Positions 7,772 to 17,018 of a stretch of DNA of 64,000 nt are shown piece after piece. Each line of letters begins with the position of its first letter. Within the stretch, counting starts at the first letter, position 1. The DNA comes from Burkholderia sp. H160 (GTDB taxonomy: Bacteria > Pseudomonadota > Gammaproteobacteria > Burkholderiales > Burkholderiaceae). The notes beneath the pieces were generated by a model, which saw only the letters and a list, made by a program, of their open reading frames with translations, was not told the DNA's origin and searched no databases. The translations under genes and the position numbers were made by a program. Location of the stretch: contig ABYL01000028.1 of the NCBI GenBank assembly GCA_000173575.1, forward strand, positions 1 to 64,000. The letters are read 5' to 3'.

Positions 7772-8956
7772 ATGCCCCAATCATTCACTACTCGCATCGC
7801 CGTTTTCCGGCACCGTGCCGCGACCAGGCGGCGCGTGGTCGCCACGGTCTTCGTGCTTGCCGTGCTGGCGACCCTGAGCGCTGGCGTCGCGCTGATGCGC
7901 AGCAGCCGCCCGGCAGACGTTGCCCCCGCGCCCGCCGCCAGCGCGCTGACGGTCGCGCTGCTCAAGCCGCAGCACCAGCGCTGGAGCGAGTCGATCGAGG
8001 TATCCGGCGCCATCGCGCCTTGGCAGGAAGCGACGATCCGCTCGCTCATGACCGGCGCGCGCCTCTCGGAAGTGCGCGTCGATGTGGGCGATGCGGTCAG
8101 GCGTGGCGAGGTGCTGGCCCGGTACGACAGGGCGCTGTTGCAGGCCGACGTCGCGCAGATGGCCGCAGCACTTGCGCAGGCCGAGGCGAGTGCGCAGCAG
8201 GCGCGCACCAACGAGGCCCGCGCGCTGCAGATGAAGGACAGCGGCGGCATCAGCAAGCAGGATCTACTGCAGTACCGGACCACAGCCGCGGTCACGAAGG
8301 CCCAGGTTGACGTCGCGCGCGCCCAGTTGCAGGCGCGCCGGCTCGATCTGCAGAACGCCAGCGTCCTCGCGCCCGACGACGGCACGATCAGCGCCCGCGC
8401 TGCGACCCTCGGTTCGGTGACGCCGGTCGGCCAGGAGCTGTTCCGGCTGATCCGGCAGGACCGCCTGCAATGGCAGGCCGAAGTCACGGCCGCCGACGTC
8501 GCGGCTGTCACGCCCGGCCAGCGCGTCCTGCTGGCTTTGCCGGACGGTAGCCATGCGCGAGGCGTGGTGCGCCGGATCGCGCCGTCGCTGGACCCGCAGT
8601 CGCGCGTCGCCATCGTCTATGCGGACCTGGAGCCGGGCTCGCATGCGCGTGCTGGCATGTACGCGGGCGGGCGCATCGTGCTGGGCGAGAATGACGCGCT
8701 GGTGGTGCCAGCGTCCGCGCTAGCGATGCACGACGGGCGCAGCCATGTTGCAGTCGTCGCTGAGCACGGCGGCGTGGAGCGGGTCACGTTGCGCGAAGTA
8801 CAGACCGGCCGACGCGAAGGCAGCGCGGTCGAGATTGTGAGTGGACTGGCCGATACGGAGCACGTCGTTCGCGAAGGGGCCGCGCTGCTGAACGAAGGCG
8901 ATGTCGTAACGCTCGCGCCGGACGTGGTGTCGACGACAGGCGGGGCACTGCAATGA
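7772..8956 (+). CDS. RND efflux periplasmic adaptor (HlyD/MFP family)
   Basis: The 394-residue membrane fusion protein has one N-terminal membrane anchor (about 24-45, VVATVFVLAVLATLSAGVAL). A split lipoyl-type domain follows (ATIRSLMTGARLSEVRVDVGDAVRRGEVLARYD, with its second half after the hairpin at ILAPDDGTISARAATLGS in equivalent form). An alpha-hairpin of about 70 residues lies between them, then beta-barrel and membrane-proximal domains. It bridges the inner-membrane pump and the outer-membrane channel. The gene starts 6 bp after the channel gene and ends inside the pump start (ATGA overlap at 8953-8956), so the three are translated together. Confidence 0.9.
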   Translation: MPQSFTTRIAVFRHRAATRRRVVATVFVLAVLATLSAGVALMRSSRPADVAPAPAASALTVALLKPQHQRWSESIEVSGAIAPWQEATIRSLMTGARLSEVRVDVGDAVRRGEVLARYDRALLQADVAQMAAALAQAEASAQQARTNEARALQMKDSGGISKQDLLQYRTTAAVTKAQVDVARAQLQARRLDLQNASVLAPDDGTISARAATLGSVTPVGQELFRLIRQDRLQWQAEVTAADVAAVTPGQRVLLALPDGSHARGVVRRIAPSLDPQSRVAIVYADLEPGSHARAGMYAGGRIVLGENDALVVPASALAMHDGRSHVAVVAEHGGVERVTLREVQTGRREGSAVEIVSGLADTEHVVREGAALLNEGDVVTLAPDVVSTTGGALQ

Positions 8957-11900
8957 ACTTTGCTACGTGGTCCATGCACCACCGGGTTCCGGTCGTCGTG
9001 CTGTTCATTTTCCTGTCGCTGGCGGGACTGTGGGGGTTTCATCGGCTGCCCATCCAGGATATGCCCGACCTCGACCTGCCGGCGCTCAACGTCACACTGA
9101 CGCTACCCGGCGCGGCGCCCCTCCAGCTCGAAGCCGATGTCGCGCGCAAGGCCGAGGACGCGCTCGCGACGCTGCAGGGTCTCAAGCATCTGAATACGCA
9201 GATCGTCGACGGACAGGTTCATATCGAGGTCACACTGGTCATCGGGCGCAATCTGTCCGATGCCCTGAACGAGGCGAAGGACGCACTCGACGGCATCCGC
9301 TCCGGGCTGCCCGCTGATCTCGATCCCCCGGTCGTGACCGCGGTGAGGAGCGATTCGGACCCGATCATGACGTTCGCGATCGCCTCTACCCGGCTCGACG
9401 ACGAGCGCCTGTCGTGGTTCGTCGACGACACCGTCAGCAAGACGGTGCTCGCAGTGCCGGGCGTCGCGCAATTCGAGCGTGTCGGTGGCGTCACGCGCGA
9501 GGTGCAGGTGGAGGTCGACCCGGTTCGCCTCGCGTCGGCGGGCGTGACCGCGGTCGACGTCTCTCGCGCGCTGCGCTCGATGCAGATGGATGCGTCGGGC
9601 GGGCGTGGCCGCTTCGGGCTCGGCGAACAGTCGATGCGCGTGCTCGGCACCGTAACGCAGGCGGCCGGTCTCGCACGCTTTCCGATCGTGCTCGCCGATG
9701 GCCGCTCGATCAGTCTCGACCAGATCGCGCTCGTACGCGACGGTTTTGCCGAACCGACCCAGACCGCGCTGCTCGGCGAAAAGCCGGTGGTTGGCTTCAG
9801 GATTTACCGCGCAAAAGGCGCGGACGAGACGCGCATCGCGGCTGACGTCGAAGCCGCACTGGACCGGCTTCGCGCAGCGGACCCGGCGATCTCGTTGCAA
9901 CGGGTCTCCAGCGCCGTCGACTACACAAAGGAGCAGTACCGGGGCTCGATGGACATGCTCTACGAGGGCGCGCTGCTGGCCGTGCTGGTGGTGTGGTGGT
10001 TCCTGCGCGATCGCCGCGCGACGCTGGTGGCCGCTGCTGCGTTGCCGCTGTCGATTCTGCCGGCTTTCGCGACCATGCAGTGGCTCGGCTATTCGCTGAA
10101 CACGCTGACGCTGCTGGCGCTGGCGGTGGTGATCGGAGTGCTGGTCGACGATGCGATCGTCGAGATCGAGAACATCGAACGGCATGTGCAGATGGGCAAG
10201 CCCATCCTGCAGGCGGCCACCGATGCGGTGACCGAGATCGCGCTGCCGGTGACGGCCACGACCCTGACGCTGGTTGCGATTTTCCTGCCCACTGCGCAAA
10301 TGAGCGGCGTGCCGGGCCTGTTCTTCAAGGAGTTCGGCTGGACGGCGGTGGTTGCCGTGCTGATGTCGCTGCTGGTGGCGCGGCTGCTCACGCCGATGAT
10401 GGCCGTTGCGCTTCTCAAGCACACGTCGCTTCATCAGCCGCTGCACGAACCATTGGGCGAGCGGCCGCCATCGCGCCTGATGCAGCGTTATCTCGCGCAG
10501 GTCCGCTGGTGCCTCGCTCACCGGAAGACCACGCTGGCGCTGACCGTCGCGTTTCTGACCGGCTCGGTCGCGCTGATTCCGCTGATTCCGAACGGCTTCG
10601 TGCCGGCGTCCGATCGCGGTTTCATCGTGGCCAATGTCGAGTTGCCGCCGGGCAGCCCGCTCGACGCAACGCTGGCGGTCGAACGCGATGCGCGCCGGGC
10701 GTTGGGTGGTGTTGCCGGCATTGAGCGCATTTTCAGCGTGGCGGGAGGCAATGCCACGACGCGTTTCGATTCGGCGCAAACCGCCGGTGTGCGCTTCGGC
10801 ACGATGACCCTGATGCTCGCGCCGCGCGGCGGGCGCCCGTCGCAGGCGAGCATCGAAGCGATCGTGCGGCAACGCCTCGCCGCCGTGCCCGGCGCGCGTT
10901 TTTCGCTCGGCGACGGCGGCCTTGGCGAGAAGCTCGCCATTATCCTGACGAGCGACAACACGACGGCGTTGACCGAAAGCGCGGCCCGGGTTGCGCGCGA
11001 AATGCGCAGGATTCCCGGGCTGAACAACGTGGCGTCGACGGCGAGCCTGGAGCGGCCGGAGATCGAGATCCGGCCTGACATGGCCACTGCCGCCGAACGC
11101 GGCATCAGCACCGCGGCGATTGGCGAGACCGTGCGCATCGCGACCACCGGAGACTTCGACGCGCAACTGGCGAGACTCAATCTCGACGATCGCCAGATCT
11201 TCCTGCGCGTGCGGCTCGCCAATCCCGACCTGGAGAGCGTCAGCTCGGTGTTCGGTCTGCGCCTGAAAGGCCGCGACGGCCTCGTGCCGCTGGGATCTGT
11301 GGCGAGCGTTTCGGTGGGCAGCGGTCCCGCGGAGATTGCGCGCCACGATCGCAAACGCTTCGTCACGGTGTCCGCCGATCTGGGCGCGACGGCGCTCGGC
11401 GATGCGCTCAAATCGGTCAGGGCGCTGCCGGCGGTGCGTGCGCTGCCGGCGGATGTCGCCCTGCTCGAAGACGGCGACGCGGACACCATGGCCGAACTGT
11501 CGTCCGGCTTCCTGTTTGCGATGGCGACCGGTGTCCTCTGCGTGTACCTGTTGCTGGTCCTGCTATTCAATGACTTCTTCCAGCCGCTCACGATCCTGTC
11601 CGCGCTGCCCCTGTGCCTGGGTGGTTCGTTCGTGATGCTGCTCGTGACCGGCAGCGAGCTCGACGTTCCGTCGATGGTCGGCCTCGTGATGCTGATGGGG
11701 ATCGTCACGAAGAACTCGATCCTGCTTGTCGAGTACACGATCCGCAATCTTCGGCTGCGGCAGGTGCCGATGGTGGAAGCACTCGCCGATGCCTGCATGA
11801 AGCGCGCGAGGGCCATCGTGATGACGACGGTCGCGATGACCGCGGGCATGCTGCCGATCGCGCTCGGCTTCGGCGCGGACGCGAGTTTCCGGCAGCCGAT

Positions 11901-12057
11901 GGCCTTTGCGGTGATCGGCGGGCTGTTGACCTCGACGGCGCTCAGCCTGCTGGTGGTGCCTGTCGTGTTCTCTTACGTCGACGCCCTGCGGCGCTCGGTT
12001 GCCCGCTTGCCCGGCAGGTTCAGGCGGCGCGACAGGAGCGGGGTGACCGCCCGCTGA
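8953..12057 (+). CDS. RND efflux transporter permease
   Basis: A 1034-residue proton-driven inner-membrane pump of the resistance-nodulation-division superfamily. It opens MNFATWSMHHRVPVVVLFIF. It shows the two-fold repeat of the family: a first membrane helix plus large periplasmic porter domain, then a helix bundle (from about 330: LYEGALLAVLVVWWFLRDRRA), repeated in the second half (SGFLFAMATGVLCVYLLLVLLFNDFFQPLTIL). The TM4 proton-relay region reads VVIGVLVDDAIVEIENIERH with paired Asp residues. This resembles multidrug (HAE1-type) pumps more than metal pumps. The substrate is unknown. The operon sits in a predicted envelope regulon with a tandem GTAAGT box at 6011. Confidence 0.92.
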   Translation: MNFATWSMHHRVPVVVLFIFLSLAGLWGFHRLPIQDMPDLDLPALNVTLTLPGAAPLQLEADVARKAEDALATLQGLKHLNTQIVDGQVHIEVTLVIGRNLSDALNEAKDALDGIRSGLPADLDPPVVTAVRSDSDPIMTFAIASTRLDDERLSWFVDDTVSKTVLAVPGVAQFERVGGVTREVQVEVDPVRLASAGVTAVDVSRALRSMQMDASGGRGRFGLGEQSMRVLGTVTQAAGLARFPIVLADGRSISLDQIALVRDGFAEPTQTALLGEKPVVGFRIYRAKGADETRIAADVEAALDRLRAADPAISLQRVSSAVDYTKEQYRGSMDMLYEGALLAVLVVWWFLRDRRATLVAAAALPLSILPAFATMQWLGYSLNTLTLLALAVVIGVLVDDAIVEIENIERHVQMGKPILQAATDAVTEIALPVTATTLTLVAIFLPTAQMSGVPGLFFKEFGWTAVVAVLMSLLVARLLTPMMAVALLKHTSLHQPLHEPLGERPPSRLMQRYLAQVRWCLAHRKTTLALTVAFLTGSVALIPLIPNGFVPASDRGFIVANVELPPGSPLDATLAVERDARRALGGVAGIERIFSVAGGNATTRFDSAQTAGVRFGTMTLMLAPRGGRPSQASIEAIVRQRLAAVPGARFSLGDGGLGEKLAIILTSDNTTALTESAARVAREMRRIPGLNNVASTASLERPEIEIRPDMATAAERGISTAAIGETVRIATTGDFDAQLARLNLDDRQIFLRVRLANPDLESVSSVFGLRLKGRDGLVPLGSVASVSVGSGPAEIARHDRKRFVTVSADLGATALGDALKSVRALPAVRALPADVALLEDGDADTMAELSSGFLFAMATGVLCVYLLLVLLFNDFFQPLTILSALPLCLGGSFVMLLVTGSELDVPSMVGLVMLMGIVTKNSILLVEYTIRNLRLRQVPMVEALADACMKRARAIVMTTVAMTAGMLPIALGFGADASFRQPMAFAVIGGLLTSTALSLLVVPVVFSYVDALRRSVARLPGRFRRRDRSGVTAR

Positions 12058-12115
12058 GCTGGGCTTCTGCGGGGCACCTGCGCCGCGTCTGGCTCGATTC
12101 ACCGCGTTCTGGTGA

Positions 12116-12132
12116 GTAAGTAACGAGTAAGT
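12116..12132 (+). promoter_or_regulatory. Tandem GTAAGT operator, copy 4 (MipA/regulator operon)
   Basis: The site is GTAAGTAACGAGTAAGT, a perfect hexamer pair 11 bp apart, 53 bp before the MipA-family gene. Because two response regulator genes and a kinase follow on the same strand, this copy suggests autoregulation of the system. Confidence 0.7.
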
Positions 12133-12184
12133 CGGTCGGTCCTAAAGTCGGTTTCGTCTCATCCATCTACATCCAGGAACGACT

Positions 12185-13003
12185 GTGAAGAAAACTTTCC
12201 GCCGTAAGCATGTGCTGGTGTTGGCCGTCACATCGGCCGTTTTTTATTCGGGAGCAGTCTGGGCGGATGGTGTCAGCGCAGACCCGCCCGATGCAGAAGA
12301 CAACGGCTTCACCGTGCTGAGCAATGCGACCAATGTGACCCACTGGGGCCTCGGCGCGGCGGTGGGCATCGAATCGTCGCCCTACAAGGGCGACAGCAGC
12401 CGGGTGGTGCCGATTCCGCTGATTTCCTTCGACAATAAATGGGTGCACGCCTTCGGCACCACGATCGACCTGAAGGTCGGCAAGTGGAGTGGGCTGACCT
12501 TCGCGCTGCGCGGCAAGTTCGACGTCTTCGGCGGCTACAAGGGGTCCGACGCGCCGATCCTGAACGGCATGGAGAATCGCAGCGGCGCGTTCTGGTACGG
12601 TCCGGCGCTCGCATGGGAAACCGCCTTCGGCACGCTGTCGGGCGACTACCTGCTGGGTGGCAATAAAGGCCAGATGGCGAACCTCGAGTTCAGCAAATCC
12701 TTCGATCTGGGCAACTGGTCGATCGAGCCGCATGCCGGCGTCGACTGGCTGAGCAGCAAGTACGTCAACTACTATTACGGCGTGCGACCATCTGAGGTGC
12801 GGGCGGGGCGGCCGGAGTACACCGGCAAGGCGGCCTACAACACGTCGATCGGCACGCGGGTCGACTACAGGTTCACCCGCCATCAGACGGTGATTCTCGA
12901 CCTCGGCGTATCCCATCTCAGCAGCGGCATTACCAACAGCCCGATCGTCGGAAGGCGGTACATTCCGGCGGTCAGGATCGGCTACCTCTATCAATTCAAA
13001 TGA
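12185..13003 (+). CDS. MipA/OmpV-family outer-membrane protein
   Basis: A 272-residue outer-membrane beta-barrel protein. It has a signal peptide ending near AVWA-DG (about residue 28), alternating beta strands throughout, and ends with the aromatic/basic pattern RIGYLYQFK of outer-membrane proteins. Members of the MipA/OmpV family have been linked to murein hydrolase scaffolding and to envelope-active antibiotic responses, often next to two-component genes. The start is GTG at 12185. It is the first gene after tandem GTAAGT box 4, and the first response regulator begins 10 bp after its stop. It is either an output or a sensor accessory of the system. Confidence 0.88.
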   Translation: MKKTFRRKHVLVLAVTSAVFYSGAVWADGVSADPPDAEDNGFTVLSNATNVTHWGLGAAVGIESSPYKGDSSRVVPIPLISFDNKWVHAFGTTIDLKVGKWSGLTFALRGKFDVFGGYKGSDAPILNGMENRSGAFWYGPALAWETAFGTLSGDYLLGGNKGQMANLEFSKSFDLGNWSIEPHAGVDWLSSKYVNYYYGVRPSEVRAGRPEYTGKAAYNTSIGTRVDYRFTRHQTVILDLGVSHLSSGITNSPIVGRRYIPAVRIGYLYQFK

Positions 13004-13013
13004 GCGCAGCGTC

Positions 13014-13745
13014 ATGTCGCGAGTCGCACTGATCGAAGACCACCAGCGCCTGGCCGCGATGGTGCGCCAGGCCCTGTCGGTTGCGGGAATCGAAACCGAT
13101 CTGTTCTCCACTGTCTCCGAGGCCCGCTACGGTGTGACTCGGGGTGACTACGCGGTGCTGATCATCGACCGCGGATTGCCGGACGGGGATGGGCTCACCT
13201 TCCTGCGCGGGTTGCGTGCAGCAGGCCAGATGATCCCCTGCCTGATGCTGACCGCACGCGATGCGCTGCATGACCGCGTGGATGGCCTCGAGAGCGGCGC
13301 CGACGACTATGTGACCAAGCCGTTCGCGATGAACGAACTGGTCGCCCGGGTACGTACGCTGATGCGCCGGCCACCGGTGCTGGCGGAACTGGTCCTGTCG
13401 TTCGCCGACATCACCGTGGACCCGCAGCAGCGCGCGATGCACTGCGGTGCCGGGACGGTCACGCTCGCGCAGGCCGAATTGCAGATCATGCTGTGCCTTG
13501 TCAAGGCGGCCGGCCGGACCGTACGGCACGCGGCACTCGAGCATGCAGCCTGGGGCGTGGGCGAGGCGGTCACGCCCAACGCGCTTGAAGTGACCTTGCA
13601 TCGGCTGCGCAAGAAGCTGACGGCGCTCGGCTCCACGACGCGGCTCGCGAACATCCGTGGCGCAGGTTTCGCGTTGCAAGCCGCTAACGAAAACGGACCG
13701 GGTGATTTGCCCGACCAACCTGCGTCACGAAAGAGGGGCGTATGA
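13014..13745 (+). CDS. OmpR/PhoB-family response regulator
   Basis: A 243-residue regulator. The receiver domain (about 1-115) has the acidic pair E8-D9, phospho-acceptor Asp52 (IIDRGLP), the switch region LTARDAL and the Lys of YVTKPF. A winged-helix DNA-binding domain follows (about 125-225, ending LANIRGAGFAL). It lies between a MipA-family gene and a second regulator whose ATG overlaps its stop. As the only intact DNA-binding regulator of the group, it is the best candidate for binding the GTAAGT direct repeats, because OmpR-type proteins bind as head-to-tail dimers to direct repeats one helical turn apart. That assignment is inference. Confidence 0.92.
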   Translation: MSRVALIEDHQRLAAMVRQALSVAGIETDLFSTVSEARYGVTRGDYAVLIIDRGLPDGDGLTFLRGLRAAGQMIPCLMLTARDALHDRVDGLESGADDYVTKPFAMNELVARVRTLMRRPPVLAELVLSFADITVDPQQRAMHCGAGTVTLAQAELQIMLCLVKAAGRTVRHAALEHAAWGVGEAVTPNALEVTLHRLRKKLTALGSTTRLANIRGAGFALQAANENGPGDLPDQPASRKRGV

Positions 13746-14359
13746 AACAGCTGATTCTTGTGGTCGACCGCGATGCCGCGTGTCGCGACGCGCTGCGCGT
13801 CTGCCTGCAGTCGAGCGGTTTCGATGTGGCGGTGCTGTATGAACCGGGCAAGGTTGCGGCGCGCGTCGAAGTGGAACGGCCGGCGCTGATCGTGATGACA
13901 GACGGCGCGACCTGGGGCAGCGGCCTCGCCGCGCTGCAGGCGCTGCGACGCGCCGGCGACGACCTGCCGGTCGTCATGCTCGGCGAAGACGATAACGTCA
14001 CGGAGCGCATCGTGGCCCTTGAATGCGGCGCTGACGATTTCATCCGCAAGCCGTTCAACGTCCATGAAGTGCTGGTCAGAATCCGTTGCGTGCTGAAACG
14101 CACCGCACAGGCTCACCTGCAAGAACCGGCATTCAAGCCGCCGTTCAGTTTCAACGGCTTCGAACTGAATTACGCCTCGCGCACCCTCACGTTCCACGGC
14201 GAGGTGGTGCCGCTCCAGCAAGCCGAGTACGCGGTACTCAATCTGTTCACTACCGCGCCCGGGCGGGTTTTCTCGAAACAGATCATTGCGCAGCGAATCT
14301 GGCCCGATGCGCCGGCCCGGCCGGCCGCCGTGGGCGTGTGGGTGCACCGTCTGCGCTGA
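13742..14359 (+). CDS. Atypical OmpR-type response regulator with degenerate receiver and early stop
   Basis: The receiver keeps D9 and D11 and Lys103 (FIRKPF). The position of the phospho-acceptor is Thr53 (LIVMTDGATW), with an Asp one residue later, and the conserved Thr/Ser switch site is Gly81. The winged-helix domain starts near residue 130 but a TGA at 14357-14359 cuts it after VHRLR. Reading past it gives RIERGVAVPKLIQTVRARGYVFR, the normal end of the DNA-binding wing, closing at 14522. So either the protein is truncated (205 residues), the TGA is read through, or this is a young pseudogene. It overlaps the previous gene by 4 bp. Confidence 0.8.
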   Translation: MKQLILVVDRDAACRDALRVCLQSSGFDVAVLYEPGKVAARVEVERPALIVMTDGATWGSGLAALQALRRAGDDLPVVMLGEDDNVTERIVALECGADDFIRKPFNVHEVLVRIRCVLKRTAQAHLQEPAFKPPFSFNGFELNYASRTLTFHGEVVPLQQAEYAVLNLFTTAPGRVFSKQIIAQRIWPDAPARPAAVGVWVHRLR

Positions 14360-14577
14360 CGGATCGAGCGGGGCGTCGCCGTGCCGAAGCTGATTCAGAC
14401 GGTGCGCGCAAGGGGCTACGTGTTTCGTCCGGGGGGCGACGACCGGAGCTTTGGCATACCGCGAAAGTACATGGCGTCGATGCCGTCCGTGGCAGAACCG
14501 CATCGCACCGATTTCAGATAAATTGCTGACCGACGGGGCGCGCTTGCAGCGCCGGCAGCCAACCGCTACTTATCGAC

Positions 14578-15933
14578 ATGCTCAATCACTGGTTTCGAAG
14601 TCTGTCCGCGCGCCTGTGGCTGACCAGCATTGCCGCGCTGGCGGTGTGCCTGACCGCGCTGGCGGCCCTCGTCATCTACTTGTACAGTCACTTCCCGGAG
14701 AAGATGCTCGGCCGCGAAGAACAACTGGAAAAGCTGATGCATGTCGTAGACGGGCTCGGCTTCGACGATGCCGGGAATCTGGTCTCGGTACGGCTTCCCG
14801 AGCGCGAGGCGTGGCTGTTCAACGTTGCGCCCACTGAACTCAAATATCGCGTGCTCGATGAGCGCGGCAGCGTGCTGTTCGCGTCGGCCGACACGCGAGA
14901 CAGTCATCCGTGGCTCGAGGGCGACCTTGCCACCGCGAGCGGTCGGATCATGCAGGTGAGGATTGGCGGCAAACCGTTCGACATCATGACGCAGCAGGTT
15001 CCACACGGGCAGGCGGTCTATTACGTTCAGACCGCAACAAGCAAGCGTCTGAACGAAGTACTGATCGGTGTGAAGATCGAACCGATGCCGGAAATCGTGC
15101 GGATCACGTTTTTCATTGCGACGATCATTTTCGGGCTGACGCTGACCTTCACCGTGCGTCGGGTACTCAAGCCACTCAGGCAAGCGTCGCGCGCCGCTGC
15201 GTCGATCACGCCGCGCAATCTGACGACACGCCTGTCTTCCGAGGGTATCCCGAGCGAGATCAAGCCGCTGATCAGCGCCTTCAATGAGACGCTCGGCAGA
15301 CTCGAAAACGGCTTCATGGTGCAGCAGCAGTTTCTTGCGTCCGCGGCGCATGAGCTGCAAACACCGCTTACCCTGCTCCGAGGCCAGATCGAACTGCAAC
15401 CGGAGATCGAGGACAAGGAACTGCTGTTTCGCGAGATCGATCTGATGGCGCGTCAGGTTCGGCAGTTGCTGCATCTGGCGGAAGTCAGCGAATCACAGAA
15501 TTTCAGTTTTGGCGAGGTGAGCAGTGTGGACGTCGCGCAGGACGTGGTCGGCTATCTGGAACGCCGGGCCGACCGGAAACGCGTGCAGCTTCAGATGGAA
15601 ACACTGAATGCGCCGGCGTCGATCTGGGCGGACCAGAGCGCGTTGTTTATCCTGTTGAAGAACATCGTCGAGAACGCGATCAATGTTTCGCCACCCGATG
15701 GCGTCGTCAAGGTGATCGTCGATGACGTCTCGATCCAGGTGCGGGACGAAGGGCCCGGCATCAGGCAGGAATACCTTCCCTTTCTTTTCAAGCGGTTCTG
15801 GCGTGCCCCGGATGCTCGGCACGATGGTGCTGGCCTCGGGCTCGCCATTTGCAAGGAAATCGCAGTTGCGCACGACTGGCAGTTGACGGTGAGTAGTCCA
15901 GGGGAGGGGACGCTGTTTACCGTGTTACTGTAG
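14578..15933 (+). CDS. Sensor histidine kinase (two-component, EnvZ/QseC type)
   Basis: A 451-residue inner-membrane kinase with two membrane segments (about 14-40 and 177-196), enclosing a periplasmic sensor region of roughly 135 residues. A HAMP-type linker follows, then the H-box FLASAAHELQTPLTLLRGQ (phospho-accepting His) and an ATPase domain with N-box NIVENAINVS, G1 DEGPGI and G2 GAGLGLAICKEI. The H-box has Gln where Arg is usual (HELQTP). It starts 218 bp after the stop of the second regulator, or 55 bp after the end of its read-through frame. It is the predicted partner of the regulator at 13014. Confidence 0.9.
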   Translation: MLNHWFRSLSARLWLTSIAALAVCLTALAALVIYLYSHFPEKMLGREEQLEKLMHVVDGLGFDDAGNLVSVRLPEREAWLFNVAPTELKYRVLDERGSVLFASADTRDSHPWLEGDLATASGRIMQVRIGGKPFDIMTQQVPHGQAVYYVQTATSKRLNEVLIGVKIEPMPEIVRITFFIATIIFGLTLTFTVRRVLKPLRQASRAAASITPRNLTTRLSSEGIPSEIKPLISAFNETLGRLENGFMVQQQFLASAAHELQTPLTLLRGQIELQPEIEDKELLFREIDLMARQVRQLLHLAEVSESQNFSFGEVSSVDVAQDVVGYLERRADRKRVQLQMETLNAPASIWADQSALFILLKNIVENAINVSPPDGVVKVIVDDVSIQVRDEGPGIRQEYLPFLFKRFWRAPDARHDGAGLGLAICKEIAVAHDWQLTVSSPGEGTLFTVLL

Positions 15934-16197
15934 ACGACCGAGGAATTGCCCAACTTTGAGCGGAAGCTACCGATGAGAGCGAGGGTGTCCGTCGAATATC
16001 CTGTTCCGGCATTCAAGCATCCCGAACTTTGACATGCTGTTAAGCCACCGGGGCTGCAAGACGGCTGACAGCCAGCATGGCCGGCAACCTTCTGCAGGTA
16101 GTGTGTCGTCGACGAGTCAACGTGACAACGCCCAACAACCTGATTTTTCCCCCACCCGATATTTGCACCAGCGCCAGCACCCGATAGGGGACACCCC

Positions 16198-16935
16198 CTA
16201 GCTGACGAAGGGGAGCTTCTCGTTGCGCGCAGTCGCGAGCATCGACAGCGTGATCTTTCGCACCTCGAGCTTGCTTTGCGTAATGTGAGCACGCAGCAGG
16301 ATGGCAGCCTCGCCAAACTTGCCGCGATCGATGAGATGGAGCATCGCCGAATGCTCGTCATACGTCGCGCTCGTGCGATGCGCCTTGAGAAAATCGAGCC
16401 GCCGCACGATGCGGATGCGCTCGGTCACTTCGTTGTGCACGCGCAGCATCTCATTGTTGCCGGCAGCACTCACGAGGCCGCGGTGAAAGCCCTCGTCGAG
16501 CACGAACATCGTGGCCGGACGGCTTTCGCGTTCCCGTTCGTCAACGCACCATATGGCTCGCAACGCATCCATGGCATCGTGTGGGGCACCCGAGAGCCGC
16601 TCGAGCGCCGCCAGTTCAAGAACGATGCGCAGGTCATACAGCTGGTCGAGTTGATTGAAATCGATATCGCAGACTTTCCAGCCGCGCCTGAAGCCCACCA
16701 CGAGATAGCCTTCGCGTGCGAGACGGAAGAGCGCATCGCGCATCGGCGTGCGCGACACGCCGTAGTGCTGGGCGATATCGTTTTCGGAAAAGCGGTCGCC
16801 GGGAAACAGCCGAAAGCTGAAGATGTCCTGCTTGATCAGCTGGTACACCTGCTCGGCAAGGGGGTTCGCGCTATAGACCACCTTCGTGCCGGATGCTGCG
16901 GAGGATTCGGCGGCGGCTTCGGTCAAGTCGTGCAT
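16198..16935 (-). CDS. GntR-family transcriptional regulator (FCD subfamily)
   Basis: A 245-residue repressor with an N-terminal winged helix (about 25-95: PLAEQVYQLIKQDIFSFRLFPGDRFSENDIAQHYGVSRTPMRDALFRL) and an all-helical FCD ligand domain (about 100-230) with Asp/His-type metal-site residues. It is the last gene of the leftward urea-polymer operon, 84 bp after the AtzH-like gene, and is the likely regulator of that operon. A palindrome close to the FCD-GntR consensus lies just before the first gene of the operon (25603-25614). The effector may be biuret, triuret or a product; this is inference. Confidence 0.88.
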   Translation of the reverse strand: MHDLTEAAAESSAASGTKVVYSANPLAEQVYQLIKQDIFSFRLFPGDRFSENDIAQHYGVSRTPMRDALFRLAREGYLVVGFRRGWKVCDIDFNQLDQLYDLRIVLELAALERLSGAPHDAMDALRAIWCVDERERESRPATMFVLDEGFHRGLVSAAGNNEMLRVHNEVTERIRIVRRLDFLKAHRTSATYDEHSAMLHLIDRGKFGEAAILLRAHITQSKLEVRKITLSMLATARNEKLPFVS

Positions 16936-17018
16936 GAGTCAGGTATCGATTACGTCGGGAGTGGTGCGGGGCGTCGGTGCGATGGTGGGCGACAGGACCG
17001 GCTCCCTATTATCCGCCC

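Noticed and set aside
9103-11346. 747-codon leftward open frame opposite the RND pump
   Set aside because: It is the antisense of a clear RND permease; composition is Arg/His/Gln-rich without any domain, a common artefact in high-GC genes.
13307-14503. 398-codon leftward frame opposite the response regulators
   Set aside because: It is antisense to two recognisable regulators and has no domain.
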